Source of the DNA: Peribacillus deserti
Lineage (GTDB): Bacteria; Bacillota; Bacilli; Bacillales; DSM-1321
Direction of reading: 5' to 3'
Assembly: GCF_016909175.1 (NCBI RefSeq)
Contig: NZ_JAFBFI010000008.1
Span: 1-64,000 of the forward strand
Length of the DNA stretch: 64,000 nt
Under the pieces are notes generated by a model. It was not told where the DNA came from. It ran no database searches and worked only from the letters and a program-made list of their open reading frames with translations. Below are positions 1-8,739 of this stretch, one piece after another (positions within the stretch are counted from its first letter, which is position 1; each line of letters starts with the position of its first letter). The position numbers were made by a program, and so were the translations under genes.

Positions 1-49
1 GATGGTAGTTGGGGGATCTCCCCCTGTGAGAGTAGGACGCTGCCAGGCA
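1..49 (+). rRNA. rrf: 5S ribosomal RNA, 3' end (partial)
   Basis: The window opens inside a 5S rRNA. The GATGGTAGT segment, the helix with GGGGGATCTCCCCC and the closing GTAGGACGCTGCCAGGCAA match the 3' half of Bacillus 5S rRNA. The rest of the gene and presumably a 16S-23S operon lie upstream of the window. A hairpin terminator follows directly. Confidence 0.93.
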
Positions 50-52
50 ATC

Positions 53-89
53 CGAAGATCAGCTGATATAGCTGGTCTTTTTTTGTGTT
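53..89 (+). terminator. Terminator of the rRNA operon
   Basis: The short stem GATCAGCT / AGCTGGTC (with G-U pairs) is followed by a run of seven T. It closes the rRNA transcript just after the 5S sequence. Confidence 0.8.
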
Positions 90-150
90 GTTTTTAAACC
101 GAAGGTTAAGAATTAAAAAATCAAAATTAATAAATATATCTCACCCAGAA

Positions 151-350
151 TGAGGAGGAACAAGGAGGTCCAGGAAGAGAAGCAGCGAGGAACCGGCATG
201 TGCCTGTACATGAGGACCGGATGAGGGAAGCTGACGAAGAAATCCGCCGGTCATTGCCATTTAGGACCCGGGCACGGAAGTTAAGCTCTTTAGCGCCGAA
301 GGCTTGCCTGCGGGATCTCCCCCTGGGAGAGCAGGATGCTGCCAGGCAAA
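151..350 (+). ncRNA. 5S-like RNA or 5S-derived pseudogene with an unrelated 5' half
   Basis: From about 271 to 349 the sequence closely follows 5S rRNA (CACGGAAGTTAAGCTCTTTAGCG, then ATCTCCCCCTG, then GCTGCCAGGCAA). Several changes look compensatory, for example CCTGC at 306-310 opposite GCAGG at 331-335. Before about 250 it is not 5S. That part can fold by itself: CATGT 197-201 with ACATG 208-212, and GACCGG 215-220 with CCGGTC 247-252. A terminator nearly identical to that of the preceding 5S follows. Either this is a degenerate partial 5S duplication or a structured RNA that captured a 5S tail. An ORF can be drawn through it, but it has no coding character. Confidence 0.5.
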
Positions 351-353
351 CGA

Positions 354-380
354 AGAGCAGCTGTTATAGCTGGTTTTTTT
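354..380 (+). terminator. Terminator of the 5S-like segment
   Basis: The stem AGCAGCT / AGCTGGT with a GTTAT loop is followed by seven T. It is very similar to the terminator at 53-89, so the 5S tail and its terminator were duplicated together. Confidence 0.75.
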
Positions 381-414
381 GATATTTATTAAAAAGGACC
401 AATCAAATATACTA

Positions 415-466
415 TTGACACCTCATATCCAACCATATTAAAGTTAAACATGTTAATAGTTAAACA
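415..466 (+). promoter_or_regulatory. Promoter and probable MarR operator
   Basis: A consensus -35 TTGACA lies at 415-420, with TATTAA at 436-441 or TTAAAG at 438-443 as the -10. Immediately downstream the nonamer AGTTAAACA occurs twice at a 16-bp period (442-450 and 458-466), with TTAA half-sites typical of MarR-family operators. Autoregulation by the MarR protein encoded next is inferred. Confidence 0.5.
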
Positions 467-515
467 GTTGAATTATTAAATAATAGAACTTATTTCAGGC
501 AGGTGAGAGCTCAAC

Positions 516-977
516 ATGTCTCAAGAGCATATTAAAGAATTAGTGGATAGGTATATTTCTCTTTCCTTTTCGGTAGCAAAAAAAGGTGAGAATTTAGTAA
601 AGTGTCAGATTGGTGATGATTTAACAAATGATCAGCATTATACCTTAAGGTATATTCATCAGGTCAGTGAGTGTACTTCGACGGAGCTGGCTGAAGTGTT
701 TGAGGTGAAAAAAAGTGCGATCACAGCAATCATTAATCGATTATGGGAAAAAGGACTGATCCAAAGAACTCGTGATCAAAAAGATCGCCGGGTAGTGTAC
801 TTAACGCTGACTGATAAAGGAAATATTCTTTTTAGGAAAACGGAAAACAGGATACATAAGCTGGTGGAGTCGTTGATTAATAAGTTTGAACAAGAAGAAA
901 TTGAAAAGTTTTTAAAGACATATGAAAAGTTAAATCAGGTTTTGACTGAGAGTAAAGATTATAAGATGGAGGAATAG
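516..977 (+). CDS. MarR-family transcriptional regulator
   Basis: This 153-residue protein has the usual MarR size. Its central winged helix (about residues 50-100) has STELAEVF, a recognition helix with KKSAITAIINRL and a wing with DQKDRRVVYLTLTDKG, the diagnostic pattern. The N- and C-terminal helices form the dimer interface. It is probably a local repressor of the exporter gene that starts 2 bp after its stop codon. The pair has the same layout as B. subtilis ydgG-ydgH, but orthology is inferred. The inducing ligand cannot be read from sequence. The repeated AGTTAAACA element upstream is a candidate operator. Confidence 0.9.
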   Translation: MSQEHIKELVDRYISLSFSVAKKGENLVKCQIGDDLTNDQHYTLRYIHQVSECTSTELAEVFEVKKSAITAIINRLWEKGLIQRTRDQKDRRVVYLTLTDKGNILFRKTENRIHKLVESLINKFEQEEIEKFLKTYEKLNQVLTESKDYKMEE

Positions 978-979
978 AT

Positions 980-3900
980 GTGGATGTAATAATAAGGAAA
1001 AAATGGCTTGTGCTAATTATTTGGATTGCTGCAGTAGTTGGGCTGTTAATCGCTGCTCCTAATATGGCAGAGCTTGTTCGTGAAAAGGGGCAGGTAGATG
1101 TACCGGAAGAATATTCTTCAGCGATAGCAGGGAAAATTCTGGATGAAGTTCAAAAACAGAAAGGCGGCGGGGATGAGACTCAGGTTGCCCTCGTATTTCA
1201 CGATAATAAAAAATTGACAGCAGAAAAAATAAATGAGGCTGAAAAAGCGATTAAAACTTTGGAAGACAAGAAGGATGAATTAGGCATTAAACAGCTTTTA
1301 AGTCATTTCAACGATAAAAACTTAAAAGAACAGCTTGTATCAGACGATGGGAAGTCCATTTTGGCCTCCATCAGCATCAGCTGGAAGGATCGTGAGCCAG
1401 ACGAGGTGAGCGCCGCTTTATACGATACAATAAAAGAATCAAAGGTGGATCATTATTACACAAGCAACTGGATGATCAATGAGGATCTTACCAAAAGCTC
1501 AGAGGAAGGGTTAAAGAAAACAGAGGGCATTACGGTTGTCTTTATATTGGTCGTGTTGTTCCTGGTGTTTAGGTCAGTTGTAGCTCCGGTTATTCCATTA
1601 TTAACGGTAGGGTTTTCATATCTTGCTTCACAATCAATTGTTTCTTTCTTAGTGGATAAGTTTGATTTTCCGATCTCTAATTACACACAGATTTTCTTGG
1701 TAGCTGTCTTATTTGGAATTGGAACAGACTATTGTATTTTACTGCTTAGCCGGTTTAAAGAAGAATTACCGCATCATGAAACAATGGCACAAGCGATTGT
1801 AGCGACCTATCGTAATGCAGGAAGAACGGTGTTTTTCAGCGGCTTGGCCGTTATGATTGGATTTGCTGCAATTGGTTTCTCTCAATTTAAACTGTATCAA
1901 TCGGCGGCGGCTGTTGCTGTAGGTGTGGCAATTCTTTTAATTGCCTTGTTTACAATTGTTCCTTTCTTTATGGCGGCCTTGGGTATGAAGATATTCTGGC
2001 CATCAAAGAGTAAAGCAGAGCACGGGGAAAGTAGATTATGGGGAGCTGCCGGTCGATTTGCTTTGGCTCGTCCATTGGCAGCCCTGGTTATAGTTGCAAT
2101 CGTTTGTGTGCCATTTCTCGTTAAATATGACGGAAATTTATCTTTTAATTCATTAGAGGAAATTAGCGGAGATGTACCTTCTATTAAAGCCTTTAATGCA
2201 ATTGCAGACAGTTTCGGACCTGGGGAATCTATGCCGACGCAAATTATTCTGAAGAATGATGAAAGAATGGATTCTACAGAATATGTCGGCCTGGCAGAGA
2301 AGATCAGCCAGGAGCTGGAAAAGGTTGATTTAGTGCATACTGTCCGCTCGGTAACAAGACCGACTGGTGAACCAATTGAAGACTTTTTTGTATCCAAACA
2401 GACGAAAAGTCTTGTAGCTGGCCTGGGCGAGGGCAAAGATGGTATCAATCAGATTAGTGAAGGTTTGCATGAAGCAGGCAGTGAGTTATCTAAGTCAGAG
2501 CCAGATTTAAAGGAAGCTGTTACAGGAATTGATTCTTTGATTAATGGAACAGGTGAAATTCAGTCTGGATTATCAGATATTCAATTAAATCTTTCGTTAA
2601 TAGAAAATGGGGTCCGGAAAGGATCCTTAGGTTCGCATGAAATCAAAATGGGATTAGAGCAGGCAAAGTCTGGAGCTGAAGAATTAGCAGCAAATTATAA
2701 TAAACTGTTAGAGGGCTACCAGCTTGCTGAAACCAACCTAAGCAGCTTAACTTCTAAATATAAACAAATTGGCAGCGGGCTGACGGCATTATCAAGCAGT
2801 CTTGCACAGGTTAAGGAAGAAGACTTTACCTACCTGGAAAAGACACATGAAGGCCTAGCAGATGAGAGCCAATATCAAAGGATTAAAGGAACCGTACAAA
2901 CACTGAAGCAGCAGCTACCTCCGCTTTCGAGCGGCCTGAACCAATTAAACTCAGGACTTGGGCGAATAAGCGGTGGTGTTAAAACGGCTAACTCTGGTTT
3001 TGAAAAAGCCGTCATCGGACAGCAGCAAATGGCAGTGGGGCTGGAAAAACTAATTTACGGTATTGAGCAGCAAAAAGCCGGTTTAGACCAGCTGGCTGAC
3101 GGGCAGGGAAAAATAGTCGATAACTTCCCTAAATTAACTCAAGGCCTTGAAGGGATTAATGGAGGACAAAGACAGCTGCTTGATGGATTCGGAGATTTAA
3201 CCGGACAATTAGGTCAGTTAACGGAAGGATTAGGTCAAAGTGCCAAAGGGTTAGATCAAGTTTCCGAGGGCCTTGGTTCAGCTCAGAGTTATCTAACAGG
3301 GTTGTCTAAATCGGATCAGATGCATAGTTTCTATCTTCCAGAAGAGGTGCTTGAAAGCAAAGATTTTGAACAGTCTCTAGATGTGTATATGTCAAAAGAT
3401 CGAAAATACATGACCTTGGATGTAATCTTTAAATCAAATCCGTATTCTAATGAATCCATCAACCAGGTGCCGGAAATTGAGGAAGCAGTGAAAAGGGCAA
3501 CAAAGGATACAAAGCTTGAGAATGCAGTGCTGGCTGTAGGGGGTATTACAAGTATAAATGCAGATTTAGATAAGATGTCAGGCCAGGATTATTCACGAAC
3601 AGTAGTACTGATGCTGGCGGGTATATCCATCATCCTTGTTTTCCTATTTCGTTCCCTTATTATGCCTGTTTATATTATTGGTTCATTAATTCTAACCTAT
3701 TACACTTCTATGGCAATGAATGAGGTCTTATTTGTTGATATATTAGGTTTCACCGGCATAAGCTGGGCTGTGCCATTCTTTGGATTCGTCATCTTAGTTG
3801 CTTTAGGGGTGGATTACAGCATTTTCTTAATGGACCGCTTTAACGAATATAAAGACATGTCAGTCGCAGAAGCCATGCTGCTTTCAATGAAAAAAATGGG

Positions 3901-4108
3901 AACAGTTATCATTTCTGCTGTTATTATTCTAGGCGGTACCTTTGCTGCCATGATGCCATCTGGAATGTTATCCTTGCTCCAGATAGCTTCCATCATATTA
4001 ATAGGCTTGCTTTTGTATGCCTTTATCATTCTTCCCTTGTTAATACCGGTAATGGTTAAAAACTTCGGGGAAGCGAACTGGTGGCCTTTTAAAAGAGGAA
4101 CAAGCTGA
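980..4108 (+). CDS. MMPL/RND-family membrane transporter
   Basis: The product is 1042 residues with two MMPL modules. Each has an N-terminal transmembrane helix, a large extracytoplasmic domain and a block of five membrane helices (about 180-340 and 860-1025). GTDYCILLLSRF and GVDYSIFLMDRF are the conserved Asp-Tyr signatures of proton-driven MMPL pumps. The second extracytoplasmic domain (about 490-790) is a long heptad-like region of repeated GL..L..G units, predicted helical, as seen in YdgH/YhgE-like Firmicute proteins. The start is GTG 980: the ATG two bases earlier hits a stop, and GGAGG at 968-972 is well spaced. It is co-transcribed with the MarR gene. Substrate is unknown; lipid, peptide or drug export is the family range. 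Confidence 0.88.
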   Translation: MDVIIRKKWLVLIIWIAAVVGLLIAAPNMAELVREKGQVDVPEEYSSAIAGKILDEVQKQKGGGDETQVALVFHDNKKLTAEKINEAEKAIKTLEDKKDELGIKQLLSHFNDKNLKEQLVSDDGKSILASISISWKDREPDEVSAALYDTIKESKVDHYYTSNWMINEDLTKSSEEGLKKTEGITVVFILVVLFLVFRSVVAPVIPLLTVGFSYLASQSIVSFLVDKFDFPISNYTQIFLVAVLFGIGTDYCILLLSRFKEELPHHETMAQAIVATYRNAGRTVFFSGLAVMIGFAAIGFSQFKLYQSAAAVAVGVAILLIALFTIVPFFMAALGMKIFWPSKSKAEHGESRLWGAAGRFALARPLAALVIVAIVCVPFLVKYDGNLSFNSLEEISGDVPSIKAFNAIADSFGPGESMPTQIILKNDERMDSTEYVGLAEKISQELEKVDLVHTVRSVTRPTGEPIEDFFVSKQTKSLVAGLGEGKDGINQISEGLHEAGSELSKSEPDLKEAVTGIDSLINGTGEIQSGLSDIQLNLSLIENGVRKGSLGSHEIKMGLEQAKSGAEELAANYNKLLEGYQLAETNLSSLTSKYKQIGSGLTALSSSLAQVKEEDFTYLEKTHEGLADESQYQRIKGTVQTLKQQLPPLSSGLNQLNSGLGRISGGVKTANSGFEKAVIGQQQMAVGLEKLIYGIEQQKAGLDQLADGQGKIVDNFPKLTQGLEGINGGQRQLLDGFGDLTGQLGQLTEGLGQSAKGLDQVSEGLGSAQSYLTGLSKSDQMHSFYLPEEVLESKDFEQSLDVYMSKDRKYMTLDVIFKSNPYSNESINQVPEIEEAVKRATKDTKLENAVLAVGGITSINADLDKMSGQDYSRTVVLMLAGISIILVFLFRSLIMPVYIIGSLILTYYTSMAMNEVLFVDILGFTGISWAVPFFGFVILVALGVDYSIFLMDRFNEYKDMSVAEAMLLSMKKMGTVIISAVIILGGTFAAMMPSGMLSLLQIASIILIGLLLYAFIILPLLIPVMVKNFGEANWWPFKRGTS

Positions 4109-4113
4109 TATTC

Positions 4114-4147
4114 AAAGAGTAATCCACACTGGGTTACTCTTTTTTTT
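4114..4147 (+). terminator. Terminator after the MMPL gene
   Basis: The stem AAAGAGTAAYCC / GGGTTACTCTTT has a five-base loop and is followed by a long T run. Confidence 0.9.
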
Positions 4148-4252
4148 ATCCGGGTAAGAATTCGAGTGTGATATTAGAATCAGGACATTAATTGAGTTTC
4201 TATACAAATATGGTTAAACTAGAACAAACATTTAAACACGTGAGGTATGCAT

Positions 4253-4453
4253 ATGGAAAAAGGAAAGAAAGTAAAATTTGAAGTAGCAGATCATGAATCG
4301 ATCGACGACTGTCTAACCCGGATGAAAGCAGAAGGATATTCACCTGTCAGAAGGATGGAAGAGCCCATATTTAAAGAAGTAATAAAAGATGGAAAGGTTG
4401 AATACGAGCCATTTGGGAGAAGAATTGTTTTTGAAGCAAGAAAAGATGGTTAA
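4253..4453 (+). CDS. yebG: NETI-motif family small protein (YebG-like)
   Basis: This 66-residue basic/acidic protein belongs to the short family found just upstream of purE in Bacillus. The conserved part is the IDDCL..M..EGY.PVRRMEEPIF block. The motif that names the family (NETI) reads HESI here. ATG 4253 is preferred over ATG 4247 because GTGAGGT at 4240-4246 is correctly spaced only for the second. Function is not known. It sits between an exporter and the purine operon promoter and is probably transcribed separately. Confidence 0.8.
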   Translation: MEKGKKVKFEVADHESIDDCLTRMKAEGYSPVRRMEEPIFKEVIKDGKVEYEPFGRRIVFEARKDG

Positions 4454-4496
4454 AAACCGAACGTTATAGTTATTTTAAAAGATATTGTTCGAAAAT
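4453..4496 (+). promoter_or_regulatory. Paired PurBoxes (PurR operator)
   Basis: AAAACCGAACGTT at 4453-4465 and, in inverted orientation, ATTGTTCGAAAAT at 4484-4496 match the B. subtilis PurBox (AWWWCCGAACWWT), with one or two deviations each. They are inverted and 18 bp apart, the arrangement used by PurR, the PRPP-responsive repressor. The purR gene is not in this window. Confidence 0.8.
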
Positions 4497-4499
4497 AAG

Positions 4500-4528
4500 T
4501 TGACTCACTCTCACAGGATTGATAAGAT
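4500..4528 (+). promoter_or_regulatory. Promoter of the pur operon
   Basis: TTGACT at 4500-4505 and TAAGAT at 4523-4528 are separated by 17 bp. The -35 begins four bases after the second PurBox, so PurR bound to the paired boxes would block RNA polymerase. Confidence 0.6.
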
Positions 4529-4562
4529 AAAGACAAGGAAAAATGAAAATGATTAATAACGT

Positions 4563-4637
4563 TTCTCTCATATAATAGCGGGGATATGGCCCGCAAGTTT
4601 CTACCCGATTACCGTTAATAATTGGACTATGAGAGAA
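4563..4637 (+). promoter_or_regulatory. Guanine riboswitch aptamer
   Basis: This is a purine riboswitch aptamer. P1 is formed by TTCTCTCATA (4563-4572) and TATGAGAGAA (4628-4637), and the core carries the invariant TATAAT, GGATATGG, GTTTCTACC and GACTATG segments. The discriminator base in GAC-TATG (4627) is C, which pairs with guanine; a U would indicate adenine. Guanine or hypoxanthine binding is therefore expected to switch transcription off. Confidence 0.95.
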
Positions 4638-4731
4638 GGTAGCAGTGTTTTCGGCGCGCATATTTTCTTAAATCAATGTATTACGCCGGGTAGACTATCT
4701 TCTCTCATGGAAGAAGTCTACCCGTTTTTTT
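4629..4731 (+). terminator. Riboswitch expression platform: antiterminator and terminator
   Basis: The terminator stem is CGGGTAGACT (4687-4696) with AGTCTACCCG (4715-4724), followed by seven T. The competing antiterminator pairs 4629-4642 (the 3' strand of P1 plus GGTAG) with 4695-4708. Ligand binding stabilises P1, frees 4695-4708 and allows termination, which is the OFF-switch logic of the B. subtilis pur and xpt leaders. Confidence 0.92.
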
Positions 4732-4760
4732 ATGTTCAAAATAGTTTGGAGGAAAAACAA

Positions 4761-5252
4761 ATGAGACCTCAAGTTGGAGTCATTATGGGAAGTATCTCAG
4801 ATTGGGATACAATGAAATATGCGTGTGAAGCATTAGAAAGCTTAGAAGTCTCATTTGAAGCTAAAGTTATATCTGCACACCGCACGCCAGATCTTATGTT
4901 CGAGTATGCAGAAAGTGCAAGAGACCGCGGGTTGAAAGTAATAATTGCAGGAGCTGGGGGAGCAGCCCATCTGCCCGGCATGACTGCCTCTAAAACGACA
5001 CTTCCTGTAATCGGAGTGCCAGTGCAGTCTAAGGCGTTAAAAGGTTTGGATTCGCTGTTATCCATAGTTCAGATGCCTGGCGGAATTCCCGTTGCCACAG
5101 TTGCAATCGGTAAAGCCGGCGCTGTAAACGCAGGTATTCTGGCAGCACAGATGATAGGCGCCTCGGATGATGCCCTTGCCTTAAGGATCGAAAACATGCG
5201 AAAAGAAACCAGAGAAAAGGTGTTAGCAAGCAGTGAACAACTTACATTTTAA
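4761..5252 (+). CDS. purE: N5-carboxyaminoimidazole ribonucleotide mutase (PurE, class I)
   Basis: PurE converts N5-CAIR to CAIR in de novo purine synthesis and works with PurK, encoded next. The 163-residue protein has GSxSDW at residues 10-15, SAHRTP at 38-43 with the catalytic His, and [11 protein letters not shown] at 64-74, all hallmarks of class I PurE. The reading frame is open far upstream, through the riboswitch, but that extension is not coding. TTGGAGGAA followed by ATG 4761 is the correct start and gives normal length. It is the first gene of the operon, so it directly follows the riboswitch terminator. Confidence 0.97.
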   Translation: MRPQVGVIMGSISDWDTMKYACEALESLEVSFEAKVISAHRTPDLMFEYAESARDRGLKVIIAGAGGAAHLPGMTASKTTLPVIGVPVQSKALKGLDSLLSIVQMPGGIPVATVAIGKAGAVNAGILAAQMIGASDDALALRIENMRKETREKVLASSEQLTF

Positions 5253-6369
5253 AACCATCTTACCGGGGCAGACAATTGGAATCATTGGCGGCGGTCAGCT
5301 GGGCCGAATGATGGCATTAGCTGCAAAGGCATCGGGATTTAAAATTGCAGTGCTTGATCCAACAACTAATTGTCCATGCGCACAGGTAGCGGATACCGCC
5401 ATAACATCAGACTACGATAACCTGGAAGCACTTGAACAGCTGGCTTCAATTAGCGATGTTATTACCTTCGAATTCGAAAATATTAATGCGGAAAGCTTGG
5501 AATGGCTGAGAAAGTATGCGTATATTCCCCAGGGAACAGAAATATTAAGAATATCGCAGAACAGAGTGCTGGAGAAAGAGGCTATCCAAAAAGCCGGGGT
5601 TTCAGTTGCTCCGTATGCAGTCATAAATGAAGCCTCACAGGTACAGGAAAAGGTAAAAGAGCTCGGATATCCATGTGTGCTTAAAACTGCAACAGGCGGA
5701 TATGATGGGAAAGGCCAGCATGTAATCCGGGCAGACTCCGATATCGCAGAAGCGGTGGAGCTGCTTCGTAATGGGCAATGTGTGCTGGAGGCCTGGGTTC
5801 CTTTTGTAAAGGAAATCTCTGTGATTGTCACTAGAAATGTAAATGGTGATTATACCGTCTTTCCAACGGCTGAGAATATTCACATCCAAAACATCCTGCA
5901 CCAAACGATTGTCCCTGCAAGGATCAGCGGGCAGGCTTCCAAGGCTGCGGAGGAGAAAGCGATCCAGCTGGCTGAGCATTTAGGACTTACAGGCACGCTT
6001 GCTGTTGAAATGTTTTTAACCGAAGACGAGGAAATCGTTATAAATGAAATTGCGCCGAGACCTCATAATTCTGGACACTATACCATGGAAGCCTGCGAAA
6101 CTTCGCAATTTGAACAGCATGTCAGGGCTGTATGCAACTGGCCTCTTGGCAGCACAGAGCTACTAAAACCGGTTGTAATGGTAAATATCCTGGGTGAACA
6201 TTTGGCAAAATTGATGGAAGAGATTCCTGTATTAGATAACTGGAAGGTCCATCTTTATGGAAAAAAGGAAGCTAAAGAAAAACGCAAAATGGGGCATGTG
6301 AATATTTTGCGGAATTCAGTGGATGATGCACTAAGAGAAGCAGGCTTGAGCAAGATCTGGCAAGCTTAA
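5233..6369 (+). CDS. purK: N5-carboxyaminoimidazole ribonucleotide synthase (PurK)
   Basis: PurK is an ATP-grasp enzyme that carboxylates AIR to N5-CAIR with ATP and bicarbonate. The N-terminal nucleotide-binding loop [13 protein letters not shown] begins near residue 15. The ATP-grasp core contains [12 protein letters not shown] and, near residue 265, the metal-binding [14 protein letters not shown]. The 378-residue length is standard. The GTG start at 5233 lies inside purE (20-base overlap) and uses an AAAGGTG ribosome site within the purE coding sequence, suggesting translational coupling. Confidence 0.96.
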   Translation: MNNLHFKTILPGQTIGIIGGGQLGRMMALAAKASGFKIAVLDPTTNCPCAQVADTAITSDYDNLEALEQLASISDVITFEFENINAESLEWLRKYAYIPQGTEILRISQNRVLEKEAIQKAGVSVAPYAVINEASQVQEKVKELGYPCVLKTATGGYDGKGQHVIRADSDIAEAVELLRNGQCVLEAWVPFVKEISVIVTRNVNGDYTVFPTAENIHIQNILHQTIVPARISGQASKAAEEKAIQLAEHLGLTGTLAVEMFLTEDEEIVINEIAPRPHNSGHYTMEACETSQFEQHVRAVCNWPLGSTELLKPVVMVNILGEHLAKLMEEIPVLDNWKVHLYGKKEAKEKRKMGHVNILRNSVDDALREAGLSKIWQA

Positions 6370-6388
6370 TATTGAACGGGGGATTTAC

Positions 6389-7681
6389 ATGATTGAACGT
6401 TACACAAGACCTGAAATGGGCCGAATTTGGACAGAAGAAAATCGATTTAATGCATGGCTTGAGGTAGAAATCCTGGCATGTGAAGCATGGGCAGAATTAG
6501 GCGCTATCCCAAAAGAGGATGTAGCTATACTTAGAGAAAAGGCATCCTTCGATGTAAATCGAATTAAGGAAATTGAAGAAGAAACACGTCATGATGTTGT
6601 TGCTTTTACAAGAGCGGTTTCTGAAACACTCGGCGAAGAGCGTAAATGGGTTCATTACGGCTTAACTTCAACAGACGTTGTAGATACAGCTTTATCATAC
6701 GTATTAAAGCAAGCTAATGAAATTCTTCTTAAGGATATTGAGAACTTTGTTGAAATCCTGAAAAACAAGGCGCAGGAACATAAATATACCGTTATGATGG
6801 GCCGTACACATGGTGTCCATGCAGAGCCGACTACATTCGGGCTAAAGCTGGCACTATGGTATGAAGAGATGAAACGAAATCTGGATCGTTTTAAAGATGC
6901 GGCTAGAGGAATTGAATTTGGGAAGATTTCTGGCGCTGTCGGCACTTACGCGAATATTGATCCTTTCGTTGAACAATACGTATGCGAGAAATTAGGCCTG
7001 CAGGCTGCACCTATTTCAACGCAGACACTTCAGCGCGACCGCCATGCGCATTATATGGGTACACTGGCTTTAATTGCGACTTCCGTTGAAAAATTTGCGG
7101 TTGAAATCAGAGGCCTTCAGAAGAGTGAAACACGTGAGGTGGAAGAGTATTTTGCAAAGGGCCAAAAAGGATCTTCGGCGATGCCGCATAAGCGTAATCC
7201 AATCGGATCTGAAAACATGACCGGTCTTGCCCGTGTGATCCGCGGCTTCATGATGACGGCTTATGACAATGTTCCACTGTGGCATGAACGGGATATTTCC
7301 CACTCTTCTGCTGAACGTATTATCCTGCCAGACGCGACGATTGCCTTAAATTACATGTTAAATCGTTTTGGAAATATCGTGAAGAACTTAACGGTATTCC
7401 CAGAGAACATGAAGCGCAATATGGACCGCACACTTGGCCTGATTTATTCACAGCGAGTACTGCTTGCGCTGATTGATAAAGGGCTTGTCCGCGAAGAGGC
7501 ATATGATACTGTGCAGCCAAAAGCCATGGAAGCATGGGAAAAGCAGGTGCAGTTCCGTACGCTGATTGAGGAAGATGATAAAATTTCAAGCCTTCTATCT
7601 CCAGAAGAAATAGCCGATTGCTTCGACTACAATTACCATTTAAAGAATGTAGACGTCATATTTGACCGCGTAGGTCTTTAA
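6389..7681 (+). CDS. purB: Adenylosuccinate lyase
   Basis: PurB catalyses two beta-eliminations, SAICAR to AICAR and adenylosuccinate to AMP, each releasing fumarate. This 430-residue fumarase/aspartase-superfamily protein carries the signature [11 protein letters not shown] at 261-271 on the flexible catalytic loop. His68 (TRHDV) and His141 ([10 protein letters not shown]) correspond to the catalytic histidines of the B. subtilis enzyme. The start ATG 6389 has a CGGGGG ribosome site. It is followed by a large intercistronic hairpin before purC. Confidence 0.97.
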   Translation: MIERYTRPEMGRIWTEENRFNAWLEVEILACEAWAELGAIPKEDVAILREKASFDVNRIKEIEEETRHDVVAFTRAVSETLGEERKWVHYGLTSTDVVDTALSYVLKQANEILLKDIENFVEILKNKAQEHKYTVMMGRTHGVHAEPTTFGLKLALWYEEMKRNLDRFKDAARGIEFGKISGAVGTYANIDPFVEQYVCEKLGLQAAPISTQTLQRDRHAHYMGTLALIATSVEKFAVEIRGLQKSETREVEEYFAKGQKGSSAMPHKRNPIGSENMTGLARVIRGFMMTAYDNVPLWHERDISHSSAERIILPDATIALNYMLNRFGNIVKNLTVFPENMKRNMDRTLGLIYSQRVLLALIDKGLVREEAYDTVQPKAMEAWEKQVQFRTLIEEDDKISSLLSPEEIADCFDYNYHLKNVDVIFDRVGL

Positions 7682-7685
7682 CTAA

Positions 7686-7728
7686 AAATAGTTTGGCTGC
7701 TTGACCAAGGATGGCAGCCAAACTATTT
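7686..7728 (+). other. Intercistronic stem-loop between purB and purC
   Basis: A perfect 15-bp stem (7686-7700 with 7714-7728) has a 13-base loop and no T run. It begins just after the purB stop codon. It is unlikely to terminate. A role in mRNA processing or in stabilising segments of the long pur transcript is an inference. Confidence 0.7.
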
Positions 7729-7772
7729 AATCTCAATATTCCTAATATTCCTAAACTTCGGAGGGGAAAAAC

Positions 7773-8492
7773 ATGCAAAAAGGTACTTTATTGTACGAGG
7801 GAAAAGCGAAAAAGATCTATTCAACAGAAGAAGAAAAAATCGTTTGGATCGAATACAAAGATTCTGCCACAGCTTTTAACGGTGAAAAAAAGGCAGAAAT
7901 CGAAGGTAAAGGAATACTAAATAACGAGATTACTAGTTTACTGTTTTTAAAGCTTGATGAAGCCGGCATTCCATCACACTTTATTAAAAAGATATCGGAC
8001 CGTGAACAGCTTGTACAAAGAGTCGATATCATTCCGCTTGAAGTGGTCGTTAGAAACTTTTCGGCAGGAAGCCTTGCAAAGCGTTTGGGAATAGAAGAGG
8101 GAATTCAATTCAAACAGCCAATCGTAGAGTTTTACTACAAAGACGATTCTCTTGGGGATCCCTTGATTATCGATGCACATATCAGAGAATTAGAGATTGC
8201 GAGTTCGGATGAATTAATAAAATTAAAAGAACATGCTGTAAAAGTGAATGCAGTTTTATCAAGCTTTTTTGAGGAAATTGGTATCCGGCTTGTCGATTTT
8301 AAGCTGGAGTTTGGAAAAACGGCAGAAGGAAATATCCTGCTTGCAGATGAAGTTTCACCTGATACCTGCCGCCTATGGGACCTGGAGACAAATGAAAAGC
8401 TCGATAAGGATGTATTCCGAAGAGATTTAGGCAGCTTAACTGATGCATATGAAAACATACTTACAAGACTAGGGGGACGTCTTCATGTATAA
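7773..8492 (+). CDS. purC: Phosphoribosylaminoimidazole-succinocarboxamide synthase (SAICAR synthetase)
   Basis: PurC condenses CAIR with aspartate using ATP to form SAICAR. The 239-residue product starts with LLYEGKAKKIY, the glycine-rich nucleotide-binding signature. It contains VVRNFSAGSLAKR and the second family signature LADEVSPDTCRLWD near residue 190. A strong CGGAGGGG ribosome site precedes ATG 7773. Its last eight bases overlap purS. Confidence 0.97.
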   Translation: MQKGTLLYEGKAKKIYSTEEEKIVWIEYKDSATAFNGEKKAEIEGKGILNNEITSLLFLKLDEAGIPSHFIKKISDREQLVQRVDIIPLEVVVRNFSAGSLAKRLGIEEGIQFKQPIVEFYYKDDSLGDPLIIDAHIRELEIASSDELIKLKEHAVKVNAVLSSFFEEIGIRLVDFKLEFGKTAEGNILLADEVSPDTCRLWDLETNEKLDKDVFRRDLGSLTDAYENILTRLGGRLHV

Positions 8493-8739
8493 AGTAAAAG
8501 TTTATGTAACATTAAGGGAAAGTGTTTTAGATCCGCAGGGTACAGCGGTGAAAGGATCTCTTCACAGCATGTCTTACAATGAAGTCCAGGATGTTCGGAT
8601 TGGAAAGTACCTGGAGCTTACGATTGAAAAATCAAACCGCGACCTCGATGACCTGGTTAGGGAAATGTGCGAAAGACTTCTTGCGAACACAGTGATTGAA
8701 GATTACAGATACGAGGTTGAGGAGGTAGTCGCCCAGTGA
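8485..8739 (+). CDS. purS: Phosphoribosylformylglycinamidine synthase subunit PurS
   Basis: This is the 84-residue small subunit of the three-part FGAM synthase used by Bacillus and archaea. It bridges PurL and PurQ and helps form the ammonia channel. The [19 protein letters not shown] opening and the C-terminal helix are typical. The gene overlaps purC upstream and shares stop/start bases with purQ, so the three subunits are probably made in a fixed ratio. Confidence 0.96.
   Translation: MYKVKVYVTLRESVLDPQGTAVKGSLHSMSYNEVQDVRIGKYLELTIEKSNRDLDDLVREMCERLLANTVIEDYRYEVEEVVAQ

Noticed and set aside
161-190. SRP RNA-like apical loop (GGTCC, GGAA, GAAGCAGC)
   Set aside because: It matches the SRP helix 8 motif only if two bases are ignored as insertions, the closing pairs are lost, and the rest of the RNA does not fit SRP.
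200-382. 60-codon ORF through the 5S-like segment
   Set aside because: The frame covers a 5S rRNA copy and its terminator; it has no ribosome site and no protein-like character.
1897-2448. 183-codon minus-strand ORF inside the MMPL gene
   Set aside because: It is the antisense shadow of a well-supported coding region with clear domain signatures.
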